The notes beneath the pieces were generated by a model. The model ran no database searches, had not been told where the DNA came from, and saw only the letters and a program-made list of their open reading frames with translations. 64,000 bases of DNA from the NCBI RefSeq assembly GCF_014332515.1, contig NZ_VFSD01000001.1:372001-436000 (forward strand), written 5' to 3'. The DNA comes from Pontibacter beigongshangensis (GTDB lineage Bacteria; Bacteroidota; Bacteroidia; Cytophagales; Hymenobacteraceae). Each line of letters starts with the position of its first letter. Position 1 is the first letter of the stretch. Positions 14,012 to 23,271 of the stretch are shown here, one piece after another. The position numbers were made by a program, and so were the translations under genes.

Positions 14012-15244
14012 CTACTCATACCTGAGCGACTCAATCGGGTCTAACTTAGATGCCCGGTAAGCCGGGTAAGATCCGGAGATCACACCAACGGTCACACAGA
14101 TAGTCAGACCGACCAGCACCCAGATCCAGGGAACTATAAAACCGCCCTCTCCTATAAGCGAGGCTATGCCATTGCCTGCCAGAATCCCCAGTACTATGCC
14201 AACTAAACCACCCAGCAGGCAGATTACAATGGCCTCGATCAGGAACTGCTGTCTGATCTGAAGCGCCGTTGCTCCTAGTGCCTTTCGCACGCCAATCTCA
14301 CGGGTACGTTCGTTTACCGATACCATCATAATGTTCATCAACCCAATGGAGGCACCCAGCAGAGTTATAAAGCCGATCACAAAGCCACCTGCCTTCAGGT
14401 AGCCTGAAATCTCGTTGAGTTTCTGCATGGCCGTGTCGCTGCGGTTTATCTCGAAAGAGTCTTCCTGCCCCAAAGGGTCCTGCCGCACCGCCCGCATCAC
14501 GCCGGTAGCCTCTCCCATTACATAATCCAGGTCTTCAGGGTTAGGCAAAATTGTTTTGATCTCGTAGCTCAGCGTCTTGCCATCGAGCGCTATCTGCCGC
14601 CCTGTTTCCAAAGGAATAATTATGGTTCTGTCGGAGCCGGTACCGCCCATGGTGCTGCCTGTTTTCTCGGTAACCCCGATTATTTTGAACCTGCGCCCTA
14701 AAAATGTGATATACTCACCCAGGGCCTCGGTTTTTGGAAACAGCTTATCGGTTACCTCTACTCCTACCACCGCCACGCTCGTGCCGTTCTCCAGCTCAAA
14801 CATAGAGAAGCTCCGGCCACTGGCTACATTTATATTGCGGCTCGGCATATAATTCTCGTCGCCCGCCACAATATTAATATTCGGATTCGTTTTATCGGTA
14901 TGGCTCTTTACCACCGTGGAGCCGGATATATAAGCCGACAGGCTCACCTGGGCTTTGGCCTCCATCAGGTCTTTGTATTTGGTGGCCTGGTTGTAGTTGA
15001 TGGTAGCATAAACTTTACCGGCCTTGCCTCCACTATAATTGCTCGATTTGCGTTGAATATCGAAAGAGTTGGCACCAAGATTAGAAAAGGTCTGTTGAAG
15101 GGAATACTTCATGCTGTCTACCGCCGTAAGAATACCAACCAGCGACATGATGCCGATGGAGATGATCAGGCCGGTCAATATGGTGCGGAGCAGGTTGCTC
15201 ACGATGGCCCGAAGCCCTTCCCGTATGTTCTCTATCAGGTTCAT
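14012..15244 (-). CDS. MacB/FtsX-type ABC transporter permease
   Basis: 410 residues. One N-terminal transmembrane helix (about 20-45), a periplasmic MacB core domain of about 230 residues, then three C-terminal helices starting near residue 285. NERTREIGVRKALGAT is the signature coupling segment of this family. MacB-like permeases are mechanotransmission proteins exporting lipoproteins, peptides or drugs. No ATP-binding subunit is adjacent, so it depends on one elsewhere. The C-terminal SYPAYRASKLDPIESLRYE is diagnostic of the family. Confidence 0.88.
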   Translation of the reverse strand: MNLIENIREGLRAIVSNLLRTILTGLIISIGIMSLVGILTAVDSMKYSLQQTFSNLGANSFDIQRKSSNYSGGKAGKVYATINYNQATKYKDLMEAKAQVSLSAYISGSTVVKSHTDKTNPNINIVAGDENYMPSRNINVASGRSFSMFELENGTSVAVVGVEVTDKLFPKTEALGEYITFLGRRFKIIGVTEKTGSTMGGTGSDRTIIIPLETGRQIALDGKTLSYEIKTILPNPEDLDYVMGEATGVMRAVRQDPLGQEDSFEINRSDTAMQKLNEISGYLKAGGFVIGFITLLGASIGLMNIMMVSVNERTREIGVRKALGATALQIRQQFLIEAIVICLLGGLVGIVLGILAGNGIASLIGEGGFIVPWIWVLVGLTICVTVGVISGSYPAYRASKLDPIESLRYE

Positions 15245-15348
15245 TCGTAGAAACGGATATGGTCTTTTATCTTAAGTCCCTTTTAAAGGTTATCTGAAAG
15301 GGCGGCATCTAAGATAATTGCATTTTCTGAAAGAACATCCATTTTTAG

Positions 15349-15356
15349 TATATTTG
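15349..15356 (+). promoter_or_regulatory. -7 box upstream of the secreted protein gene
   Basis: TATATTTG matches TAnnTTTG exactly and lies 23 bp before the start codon at 15379. No convincing -33 element is at standard spacing. Confidence 0.4.
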
Positions 15357-15378
15357 TTGAGACTTCAAAATTTGATTC

Positions 15379-16644
15379 ATGCTATTCCGCTTTCTAACAT
15401 TCCTATTAGCCTTTGTTGCCGTCAGTTTCAGCAGCCTGGCCTCCACGGTGCTGATACCGATGGATGAGACGCAGAAAGACCACTTAAAGTCTTATGGTGT
15501 GGCCTATTGGGTGCTCTCCAAAAACATACAGGTCGATTGGCTCCTGAACTACCGGGGCGGCAGCTTTGCGTTTCAGTATGCGCCGCAGCTGGAGAGCGAG
15601 TTGATCGTGCGGGGCGTGAGCTACCAAGTAATCTCTGATGCGCAATACACCACCGTGCTCTCGCAGATAAGCGATGCCGATGCCAACATGGATGTGATGA
15701 AGCTGGAGAAGGTGCCGAAAGTGGCCGTGTATACCCCAAAATCCAAAATGCCCTGGGATGATGCCGTAACGCTGGTGCTGACCTATGCCGAAATACCTTA
15801 CGACAAGATTTATGACGAAGAAATAATAAAGGGCGACCTGCCCAAGTACGACTGGCTGCACCTGCACCACGAAGACTTTACTGGCCAGTACGGAAAGTTC
15901 TATGCCAGCTACAAGCATTTTCCGTGGTACCAGGAGCAGCAGCAGACGGCAGAAGAGTCGGCTAGAAAACTGGGGTTCCATAAAGTGTCGCAGCTGAAGC
16001 TGGGCGTCGTTACCCGCATTAAGGAGTTTTGCGCCGGGGGCGGCTTTTTGTTCGCCATGTGCTCGGCCACCGACACCTACGACATTGCCCTGGCGGCCGA
16101 AGGCGTGGATATAGTGGATGTGATGTACGACGGTGATGGCGTGGACCCTAAAGCGCAGGATAAACTCGATTATAGCAAGACCTTTGCCTTTCAGGACTTT
16201 AAGCTGGTGCGCAACCCGCTGGAGTATGAGTACTCTAACATCGACATGCAGCCCCAGGAGCGCAACGTGACCGAGCAGAACGACTTCTTTCAGCTCTTCA
16301 CTTTCTCCGCTAAATGGGACCCGATCCCGACGATGCTTTCGCAGAACCACACCCGCACCATCAAAGGCTTTATGGGCCAAACCACTGCCTTCCGCAAAAG
16401 GCTGGTGAAACCCGATGTGATTGTGATGGGTGAAAACAAAGAATTAGGTGAGATCCGGTACATGCACGGCACCTACGCCCAGGGCACCTGGACCTTCTAC
16501 GGCGGCCACGACCCTGAGGACTACCAGCACCTGGTTGGCGAAGACCCTACGGACCTGGCCCTGCACCCCAATTCCCCCGGCTACCGCCTCATCCTGAACA
16601 ACATCCTCTTCCCGGCCGCCAAAAAGAAAAAGCAGAAAACTTGA
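15379..16644 (+). CDS. Secreted conserved protein (labelled asparagine synthetase B in relatives)
   Basis: 421 residues with a signal peptide (about 1-22, MLFRFLTFLLAFVAVSFSSL). Conserved blocks include HLHHEDFTGQYGKF (about 154-167), CSATDT (about 230), YMHGTYAQGTWTFYGGHDPED (about 353-373) and HPNSPGYRLILNNILFP near the C-terminus. Bacteroidota homologs are often annotated as asparagine synthetase B, but I see neither an N-terminal Cys nucleophile nor an ATP-pyrophosphatase motif, so that name is probably wrong. The layout of His, Asp and Gly blocks suggests a ThuA/amidotransferase-like fold. Function unknown. Confidence 0.7.
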   Translation: MLFRFLTFLLAFVAVSFSSLASTVLIPMDETQKDHLKSYGVAYWVLSKNIQVDWLLNYRGGSFAFQYAPQLESELIVRGVSYQVISDAQYTTVLSQISDADANMDVMKLEKVPKVAVYTPKSKMPWDDAVTLVLTYAEIPYDKIYDEEIIKGDLPKYDWLHLHHEDFTGQYGKFYASYKHFPWYQEQQQTAEESARKLGFHKVSQLKLGVVTRIKEFCAGGGFLFAMCSATDTYDIALAAEGVDIVDVMYDGDGVDPKAQDKLDYSKTFAFQDFKLVRNPLEYEYSNIDMQPQERNVTEQNDFFQLFTFSAKWDPIPTMLSQNHTRTIKGFMGQTTAFRKRLVKPDVIVMGENKELGEIRYMHGTYAQGTWTFYGGHDPEDYQHLVGEDPTDLALHPNSPGYRLILNNILFPAAKKKKQKT

Positions 16645-16661
16645 TTATTGTGCTAATTTTT

Positions 16662-16698
16662 TTAATGTGCTAATGAATTAATGTGCTAATATGCTAAT
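16662..16698 (+). repeat. Left arm of 37-bp inverted repeat (GTGCTAAT family)
   Basis: TTAATGTGCTAATGAATTAA followed by ATGTGCTAATATGCTAAT, built from the TGCTAAT motif. It matches the reverse complement of 16815-16851 with about two mismatches. The arms flank about 116 bp between convergent genes. Confidence 0.75.
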
Positions 16699-16814
16699 AT
16701 GCTGATTATATCTTTTATGGAAGAGTAATTATTCAATTGATATTTCACCCTAGGCTTATGCAAAGGACATCCAATAGCCTTATTGATACCGCTGATTGGT
16801 CGGTAAAAAGCCTA

Positions 16815-16851
16815 ATTAGCACATCAGCACATTAATTCATTAGCACATTAA
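16815..16851 (-). repeat. Right arm of 37-bp inverted repeat
   Basis: Reverse complement of 16662-16698, ending right beside the stop codon of the MiaE-like gene. Together the arms could fold into a long cruciform or RNA hairpin. Confidence 0.75.
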
Positions 16852-16853
16852 AA

Positions 16854-17504
16854 CTAGTGCATCCTGTCCGGCCTGGGTTCCAGGTTTTGGATGATGTTGG
16901 CTTCTATCTCGAGGAGTTCTTTGAGGCGGGCATCTACTACATCGGCTGGCATGTATTCTTTGGCCAGTTTAACGAAGCTTACGTAGTGGCCGGCTTCCGA
17001 TACCATCAGTTCATAGTAAAATTTCTGTAGCTCTTCGTCGGCGATGTTTTTCCAGAGCAGCTTAAACCGCTCGCAGCTGCGGGCCTCTATGAGGGCGTTT
17101 ATCAGGAGGTGGTCCATGAGTTGGCGCTCGCGTTGCCCGCCTTTGCGGATATGCCTGGCCAGTTCCACCACGTATTCATCGGGTCGGTTACGCCCCAGGC
17201 CGTAGCCCCGCTTTTTCAGCTCTGCCAGCACGCGCTCAAAATGGCTCCACTCCTCCGCCACCAGATCCGTCATCTCCTCCACCAGCCTCGTCTTGTCTGG
17301 GTACTTCACTATCAGCGATATGGCAGAGGTAGCGGCCTTCTGCTCGCAGTAGGCATGGTCCACCAGAATTTCCTCGATGTTCTTTTCCGCTATGTTCACC
17401 CACCGCGGGTCGGTCGGCAGTTGCAGCTTCAGGATGGTTTTGGTGGGTTGCAAGGGTATATTATCTTCTGATTCCATGGCTCTTAAGGACTTCGTCAAAT
17501 TCAA
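16854..17504 (-). CDS. miaE: tRNA-(ms2io6A)-hydroxylase (MiaE-like)
   Basis: 216 residues; translation may begin at the Met nine residues in (MESEDNIPLQ). The helical bundle carries the metal-ligand pattern of MiaE: DHAYCEQKAA, EEWSHFERV, EARSCERF and SEAGHY, i.e. pairs of Glu with E-x-x-H, as in ferritin-like diiron monooxygenases. MiaE hydroxylates the isopentenyl side chain of ms2i6A37 in tRNA using O2. Convergent with the secreted protein gene. Confidence 0.85.
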   Translation of the reverse strand: MNLTKSLRAMESEDNIPLQPTKTILKLQLPTDPRWVNIAEKNIEEILVDHAYCEQKAATSAISLIVKYPDKTRLVEEMTDLVAEEWSHFERVLAELKKRGYGLGRNRPDEYVVELARHIRKGGQRERQLMDHLLINALIEARSCERFKLLWKNIADEELQKFYYELMVSEAGHYVSFVKLAKEYMPADVVDARLKELLEIEANIIQNLEPRPDRMH

Positions 17505-17765
17505 AATTAGAAATTAAAAATTATGGTAAATCTGCTATGGTTACAGCTTTACATGCCTTTTTCAACCTCTGGCATTTCCCGAATCGCTTCATTAATGCTG
17601 ACAATGCTACGCAGGTTCTTTGCTGCATCTCCAAATTTTCAAGAAAACTAATGAATGGCTCTCCAACTCATTCATTGGAAAAACCTTTCTTTATTCGATT
17701 TTTAGAAACAATGTAAGGTTAGCATTCCTGCCTTTTAATTTAGCGCAGCAACAGGTAGTGCTACC

Positions 17766-17794
17766 AAATTATGCTAATGAAAACACCCCTCCCA
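17766..17794 (-). repeat. CCGGAG dispersed repeat, copy 2 (partial)
   Basis: Minus-oriented: AAATTATGCTAATGAAAACA followed by CCCCTCCC. The tail and T tract are intact but the palindromic core is half missing. It lies 3' of the porin gene in the gap 17505-17837, where I see no gene. Confidence 0.6.
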
Positions 17795-17837
17795 CGCCCA
17801 TTTGCCGGCTGCCGATGATGATGCACAGGCTAACGCT

Positions 17838-19760
17838 TTAATCAAAGAACATCCATTTTATACCGAAAATAAAACTGCGGCGCATGCTCGGGTACCGTGG
17901 TGTTGCCCAATAGGCCGGGGTTATCAGCCCGTCGTTTACGTGGGCCATTTTCAGGAACAAATTCAATGTTTTGATATCGGCGTTCAGGAATACGTCCACT
18001 ACCGGGTAAGTTGGCTGCATAAAGCCGTTCTGCAGGTGGAACTGCTGCGTAACCGGCATATAAGCATCTGCCCTGTAGGCAGTGGGCATGGTCAGTTCAA
18101 GACCTAGCTGCCCGAAAAGAGCTTCTTTAAAAAGAGAGCCCTGAAAGTACAGCTTTGAATTCACGAGCCATTCCGGAATCCGCATGTATTCCGCCTCGTC
18201 GGTGTTGGTGTAGGCAATGGTGTTGTCGAAATGGATGGCGCCAAAGCGGATGCGGTGTTCCAACTGTGCCCCCAACAGCCGCTGGTTGCCGGTTAGCTGC
18301 TGTGGCAGTGCCTGCTCGTTAAAGAAGATGTACCGTTTGATGTTGGTGTAGTAGCCTTTGAGCTTCAGGTACTGCCGCCCTCCGAGCTTGCCAACATAAC
18401 TGGCCTGGATGTAGTCGGTCACGCTGCTTTGGAAATTGCTGTTGTCCCAGTTGAAGTGGTTGCTCATCATGCGCTGCTCCGTAAACGAGGGCGACCGCAG
18501 CACCCGGCTCAGCATGAACTGCAGCCCCTCGAAATAGATCAGGCCCGACACTTTGTAATCGTTTGTCATCTGGAACTCGCCATCTACCTGCAGCATGGCT
18601 TTGTTCTCGTAGTGCATGCGCAGCTGCCCCCCCACAAACAGCTGGTTAATAGAGAACTGCTCCTGTTTTCTTAAAGTGGTAGAATCATTTTCATTTTTCA
18701 CAAATTCCAGAACATCGTACTCCTGCAGCGCGTTGCGGTACTTCAAATAGCCCCTAAAGAAGGAATATTTGCTGTTGCCGGTAACGCCAAATTCGTTCTG
18801 AACTTCCCGGTAAAAACTGCGGTCGTCGGTAATGTTAGGGTGAAACAGGGTCCGGTCATAGAAAAATGGAGTAGTTGTGTTGTCCTCCGAATCAGGTATT
18901 CTCTGTATCCCCGTGTCCTGGTACCGGACACGCTGGCGGCGGGTATCAAAGGCGTGGTACAGCTTCAGGTCCTCATCTACCAGTTTAAAAATTTGCAGCG
19001 CATGGATGTTGTTTCGGAATTCCTGGCTCGATGCCTGGTTCAGGAAGATAGATACCGTCTCGAAGTCGCTTTTAAATATACTGTCTTGTGCCCCTTCCAG
19101 CGGATTGAAGCCGCCAAACTCCACCTGCTCGTGGTTCAGGTGCGTGAAATTGGCGAACAGATCGTATCTGTCGTTTTTGGAGCGGTAGTGGGTGTAGAAC
19201 TTTACCGCCTGGCCATCAATCAGCCGGTCGCCGCGCAGGGTCCTGGAGGCTCCTATCTGTCTGTTGGCCGCCAAAAGTTTGTAAGCGATGCCCACATTCC
19301 ATCTTTCGGTAATGTTACGGGCGTGCTGTGCCTCAAAAACCTGCTCCCCCCGCTGCCCCTGCACGTAATGCAGGTGCGTGTAAGGCGACCGGGTATCAAA
19401 GTAATTTATCCGGTGCGGATCGTAGGCATAGCGGTTAAAGGCATACCTGCCGGAGCGTGCGCCTATCTGGACGGGCAGGTGGAACAGCAAAGGTTTTGCA
19501 GCCGAGCCATTGTTGCCTAAGGTCTGGTAAAAAGAAGTGTCCTGAAACCAGTAGCGCTCGTTGTGCAGGTTATGGATGGCCGTATCTACGCGCTGCTCGC
19601 GGTAGCTCCCTTCCAGCACATCCCGCTCATAGAGTTGCAACGTGGTTCTGGGGCCATAAAGTACTTTTGTCGAGTCATCAATAATCTGGGCGTAGGCAGC
19701 CTGTGTGCCAGCCATCAGAACGAGCGTCAATATAAATCCTGCAAGTAGCTTTCGTATCAC
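17838..19760 (-). CDS. Putative porin (Porin_10-like)
   Basis: 640 residues with a cleavable signal peptide (about 1-24, ending AAYAQ). The remainder is dominated by alternating aromatic and polar strands and ends in FIFGIKWMFFD with a C-terminal Phe-rich strand, as expected for a beta-barrel outer-membrane protein. The blocks HRINYFDTRSPYTHLHYVQG and QHARNITERWNVGIAYK resemble the Bacteroidota putative porin family. Substrate unknown. It is monocistronic and followed by a repeat copy. Confidence 0.8.
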   Translation of the reverse strand: MIRKLLAGFILTLVLMAGTQAAYAQIIDDSTKVLYGPRTTLQLYERDVLEGSYREQRVDTAIHNLHNERYWFQDTSFYQTLGNNGSAAKPLLFHLPVQIGARSGRYAFNRYAYDPHRINYFDTRSPYTHLHYVQGQRGEQVFEAQHARNITERWNVGIAYKLLAANRQIGASRTLRGDRLIDGQAVKFYTHYRSKNDRYDLFANFTHLNHEQVEFGGFNPLEGAQDSIFKSDFETVSIFLNQASSQEFRNNIHALQIFKLVDEDLKLYHAFDTRRQRVRYQDTGIQRIPDSEDNTTTPFFYDRTLFHPNITDDRSFYREVQNEFGVTGNSKYSFFRGYLKYRNALQEYDVLEFVKNENDSTTLRKQEQFSINQLFVGGQLRMHYENKAMLQVDGEFQMTNDYKVSGLIYFEGLQFMLSRVLRSPSFTEQRMMSNHFNWDNSNFQSSVTDYIQASYVGKLGGRQYLKLKGYYTNIKRYIFFNEQALPQQLTGNQRLLGAQLEHRIRFGAIHFDNTIAYTNTDEAEYMRIPEWLVNSKLYFQGSLFKEALFGQLGLELTMPTAYRADAYMPVTQQFHLQNGFMQPTYPVVDVFLNADIKTLNLFLKMAHVNDGLITPAYWATPRYPSMRRSFIFGIKWMFFD

Positions 19761-19904
19761 AGTTCAAAATTAGTGTTTTTCGCACAACTAGCGTGCACCA
19801 AGCCTAAGTAAAGCGCAACTTTAGCCTCCTGCCGCAGGGCCAGCTATCGGGCTTAAAAGGCAGATCGGTTACCGGTGAGCACTGGCCAGGCAACCATCCG
19901 GCGC

Positions 19905-19955
19905 AAATATTTAAATGAAAATGGCCCTCCGGAGCCCCTCTGGCTCTGCTGTTCC
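19905..19955 (-). repeat. CCGGAG dispersed repeat, copy 3
   Basis: Minus-oriented copy: AAATATTTAAATGAAAAT, GGCCCTCCGGAGCCCC, then CTGCTG. It lies 3' of lpxK in the 19761-20104 gap. A more degenerate possible copy, with AAAAAGCCTCC and GCTGCTC, is at 20042-20085. Confidence 0.7.
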
Positions 19956-20104
19956 TGATACTTTCACTTTAATTTAGTATGCTCAAGTTGGATCTAATGA
20001 GTGCGTTATCATGAAGAAGGAAGTGCAAACTCATCGGCCCAAAAATTATCAGTCAGCTGAAAAAAAGCCTCCTATGCTGCTCAGGGAGCAAATATGTAAT
20101 ATTT

Positions 20105-21172
20105 CTACTTATTAATCTGGCCATGCTCCAACGCTTTTACATGCTGCAGAATAAGCTGGTCAAACTGCTGCCGGTTATTCAGGAAATCTACCTGAACAGG
20201 AATGTAAAATAGCGGAAGCGAAGCCGTTACGGTTGCCAGAGTGGGAGCCGTCAGCTTCACGGCGTCTTTCCGGGTAGTGATGATGCTGGCCCCTGTGTGT
20301 TTTTCTTTCCGGAGCAGTTCCTGCAGCCGCTGCAGATCCTGCAAGGTGTAATGGTGATGGTCCGGAAACGCCAGGTGCTGCAGAATTATAAAGCCCTTTT
20401 TCAGAAGATGCTCCACCAGCGGCCCGGCATTGGCAATTCCTGTCAGTAAAATGACTTCTTTGCCAGGCCTGGTACCCATGCCCATCCCCACAGCCTCTCC
20501 ATAACGATAGCTGGTGAAGTATATTGGCGCCCCGGGGCTGCTGTACCTCCTGATGCTGCGCATGATGTTCTCTTTCTCATCAGGCTGCAGGTTTTCCGGG
20601 CATTTGCTCACCAGCACGGCATCGGCGCGTCGGGCCCCGCCACGTGGTTCGCGCAGCAGCCCGGCGGGCAGCACAAAATCTTTGTAAAAGGGCCTGCGAT
20701 AGTCGGTGATCAGCAGGTTGAGCGAAGGCTGTACGGCCCGGTGCTGCATGGCATCGTCGAGCACGATTACTTCCAGCTCCGGCTTCAGGTGCTGCAGCTG
20801 CTTTATACCCTGCACCCGGTCTTCGCACACAGCCACGGTCACGCTGCCAAAGTCCTTGTAATACTGAAAAGGCTCATCCCCTACAGTCGTGGCCGAAGCC
20901 TGCTCGCTGGCGAGCACAAAGCCTTTGGTGCTGCGCTTGTAGCCCCGGCTGAGGGTGGCCACCTGGTAAGGCGCCAGCAAACGAAGCAGGTACTCCACAT
21001 GCGGCGTCTTGCCGGTGCCTCCTACCGTCAGGTTGCCCACCGCAATCACGGGCAGGGCAAACCGGTGCGCGTGCAGCACGTCCTTATCGTATAAGGCATT
21101 CCGCAGGGCCATGATGCGCCCGTACAGGAGCGAGAAAGGCAACAGGAGCAGTTTCAGTTTTTTTACCATCAT
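20105..21172 (-). CDS. lpxK: Tetraacyldisaccharide 4'-kinase
   Basis: 355 residues. The P-loop GNLTVGGTGKTP is at 46-57 after a short membrane-associated N-terminal helix, with the family blocks TLSRGYKRSTKG, GDEPFQYYKDFG, VCEDRVQG and LDDAMQHRAV following in order. LpxK phosphorylates the 4' position of lipid A disaccharide at the inner membrane. No other lpx gene is adjacent. The divergent partner is the Nif3-like gene 69 bp away. Confidence 0.95.
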   Translation of the reverse strand: MMVKKLKLLLLPFSLLYGRIMALRNALYDKDVLHAHRFALPVIAVGNLTVGGTGKTPHVEYLLRLLAPYQVATLSRGYKRSTKGFVLASEQASATTVGDEPFQYYKDFGSVTVAVCEDRVQGIKQLQHLKPELEVIVLDDAMQHRAVQPSLNLLITDYRRPFYKDFVLPAGLLREPRGGARRADAVLVSKCPENLQPDEKENIMRSIRRYSSPGAPIYFTSYRYGEAVGMGMGTRPGKEVILLTGIANAGPLVEHLLKKGFIILQHLAFPDHHHYTLQDLQRLQELLRKEKHTGASIITTRKDAVKLTAPTLATVTASLPLFYIPVQVDFLNNRQQFDQLILQHVKALEHGQINK

Positions 21173-21241
21173 ATTGAAGCGGAAGCAAAATTAAAACTAA
21201 TTTTAACGTACCTATGCTAAAGATTCAGAAAGACAATAATT

Positions 21242-22342
21242 ATGGTAACGATCGCTGACGTAATAAAGGTACTGGAGCGCCTGGCCCCGCCCAGTTACCA
21301 GGAAAGCTACGACAACTCCGGCCTGCAGACCGGCGACCGGCAGCAGCAGGTGACGGGGGTGCTGGTCACCCTCGATTGCACGGAAGCTGTGCTGGACGAG
21401 GCCATGGAGAAAGGCTGCAACCTGGTGGTGGCGCACCATCCGGTCATATTCAGGGGGCTGAAACAGCTCACGGGGCGCAATTATGTGGAGCGCACCATCA
21501 TCAAGGCTATCCGCCACAACATTGCCATCTATGCCTGCCATACCAACCTCGACAATGTGCACACGGGCGTGAACCAAAAGATTGCACAAAAGCTAGAGCT
21601 GCAGGATTGTAAGATATTGGTAAACAAGCCCCAAACACTCATGCAGCTGGTCACTTTCTCGCCGCCCGAAAACACGGAGGAGGTGCTGGAGGCGCTGCAC
21701 CAGGCAGGCGCCGGACAAATTGGCGACTACCGCAACTGCAGCTTCCGGGTGCAGGGCACAGGGCAGTTTCTGCCCACCGGAAACGCCGCGCCCGCCATTG
21801 GCGAAGTTGGCACGCTGGAGAAGGTGCCGGAAGATCGGCTGGAGGTTATTTTCCCGGCCCACCTGCAACATGCCGTGATGGCGGCCCTGCGGCAGGCCCA
21901 CCCCTACGAAGAAGTAGCCCATTACCTCAACTCCCTCGAAAACGCAAACCAGGAAGTAGGCATCGGCATGATCGGTAACCTGCCCGCCCCACTTACGGAA
22001 GAAGCGTTTCTGGCCTGGCTGAAAGAGAAAATGGCCTTGCAGGGGTTGCGCTACACCACCGCAGGCAACAAAACAATTAAGAGAGTGGCCGTGTGTGGCG
22101 GAGCAGGCAGCTTCCTGATAAAAGATGCGATCCGACAGGGGGCCGATGCGCTGGTGACGGGGGATGTGAAATACCACGAGTTTTTTGATGCCGAAGGCCA
22201 GCTGATGATTGCCGATATTGGCCATTACGAAAGTGAAGTATATACAAAGGAGATATTTTATGCTACACTTTCGAAAAACTTTACTACTTTTGCAGTCTAT
22301 TTATCAATTGTCAACACTAACCCTGTCAGATACACTTTTTAA
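21242..22342 (+). CDS. Nif3-like dinuclear metal-centre protein
   Basis: 366 residues. Metal ligands are visible in AHHPVIF (His65, His66), HTNLDN (His100, Asp104) and the C-terminal GDVKYHEF and IADIGHYESE. The family forms hexameric toroids; related enzymes include GTP cyclohydrolase I type 2-like proteins, but the activity is unsettled. An insert domain of roughly 120 residues lies between the two halves, as in the longer family members. The stop codon is 3 bp before the next start, so it is co-transcribed with the zinc-ribbon gene. Confidence 0.88.
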   Translation: MVTIADVIKVLERLAPPSYQESYDNSGLQTGDRQQQVTGVLVTLDCTEAVLDEAMEKGCNLVVAHHPVIFRGLKQLTGRNYVERTIIKAIRHNIAIYACHTNLDNVHTGVNQKIAQKLELQDCKILVNKPQTLMQLVTFSPPENTEEVLEALHQAGAGQIGDYRNCSFRVQGTGQFLPTGNAAPAIGEVGTLEKVPEDRLEVIFPAHLQHAVMAALRQAHPYEEVAHYLNSLENANQEVGIGMIGNLPAPLTEEAFLAWLKEKMALQGLRYTTAGNKTIKRVAVCGGAGSFLIKDAIRQGADALVTGDVKYHEFFDAEGQLMIADIGHYESEVYTKEIFYATLSKNFTTFAVYLSIVNTNPVRYTF

Positions 22343-22345
22343 TAC

Positions 22346-23077
22346 ATGGAAAGTACGGTAGCCAGCAAATTAGAGGCGCTTTTAAAGCTTCAAAGCATTG
22401 ATTCACAGCTCGACGAGATCAGACGCGTAAGAGGTGATTTACCAGAAGAGGTTCAGGACCTGGAAGACGAGATCGAAGGCTATGAGGTAAGGGTTCGGAA
22501 GTTTGATGACGAAGTTGCTGGTCTGAATGAGTCCATAAGTGCGCGTAAGCAGGCCATCAAAGATGCTGAGAGCCTTATCAGAAAGTACGAGGACCAGCAG
22601 ACCAATGTGCGCAATAACCGCGAGTACGATGCCATCACCAAAGAAATTGAGCTGCAGAAACTGGAGATCCAGATCGCAGAGAAAAAGATCAAGGAGGCTT
22701 ATTACCAGATAGAGCAGAAAAACAGTGAGATAACAGGTACGAAAGATCGCCTGGAGGAGCGCCGCAAAGACCTTATCAACAAGAAAGAGGAACTGGACCA
22801 GATCGTATCTGAAAGCGAAGAAGAAGAAACGAATCTGGAAAAAGACCGGGACGTGGCAGCAACTAAAATTGAAGACCGCCTCTTGAGCGCCTACACCCGG
22901 ATCCGCCGCAACGTGCGCAACGGGCTGGCTGTCGTAACTGTTAAAAGAGATGCCTGTGGCGGCTGCTTCAACACCGTTCCTCCACAGCGCCAGGCCGACA
23001 TCTCTGCTCAGAAAAAAGTGATCGTGTGTGAGCACTGCGGCCGTATTCTGGCGGGTGTGGAGCAGCGTATTTACTAG
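22346..23077 (+). CDS. CdsZ-like coiled-coil zinc-ribbon protein
   Basis: 243 residues. A long coiled coil (about 5-185) leads to a C4 zinc ribbon: CGGC (about 206-209) and CEHC (about 230-233). This is the Bacteroidota/Chlamydia-type CdsZ/CT398 family, earlier described as putative nucleic-acid-binding zinc ribbons. It follows the Nif3-like gene by 3 bp, an association seen in many Bacteroidota (from memory). A strong terminator follows. Confidence 0.85.
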   Translation: MESTVASKLEALLKLQSIDSQLDEIRRVRGDLPEEVQDLEDEIEGYEVRVRKFDDEVAGLNESISARKQAIKDAESLIRKYEDQQTNVRNNREYDAITKEIELQKLEIQIAEKKIKEAYYQIEQKNSEITGTKDRLEERRKDLINKKEELDQIVSESEEEETNLEKDRDVAATKIEDRLLSAYTRIRRNVRNGLAVVTVKRDACGGCFNTVPPQRQADISAQKKVIVCEHCGRILAGVEQRIY

Positions 23078-23113
23078 ACCAGAGACTCAGGCGTGTTTTG
23101 CGCCCTAATGTAT

Positions 23114-23142
23114 AAAAGGATGGCTAACTCCATCCTTTTTTT
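23114..23142 (+). terminator. Intrinsic terminator after the zinc-ribbon gene
   Basis: 10-bp arms AAAAGGATGG and CCATCCTTTT with a 6-nt loop, followed by more T residues. Confidence 0.85.
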
Positions 23143-23205
23143 GTGCCGCAAATATTCTGCCGGCCTGCCCAAACCCTATACGTTTCCTAAAACGGGCGCG
23201 GCATC

Positions 23206-23250
23206 GGCAGTCAAATCTGCCTCCGGAGGGTTAAATTGATTAGAATAATT
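23206..23250 (+). repeat. CCGGAG dispersed repeat, copy 4
   Basis: Plus-oriented: CTGCCTCCGGAGGG, TTAAATTGATT, AGAATAATT. It overlaps a TTG codon that would otherwise open the pabB frame, which argues for a downstream pabB start. Confidence 0.7.
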
Positions 23251-23271
23251 CCAGCGTATAACGACAGTCAG

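Noticed and set aside
15484-16380. 298-codon minus-strand ORF opposite the secreted-protein gene
   Set aside because: Antisense shadow rich in His, Val and Arg with no signal peptide or domain; the plus-strand gene has both.
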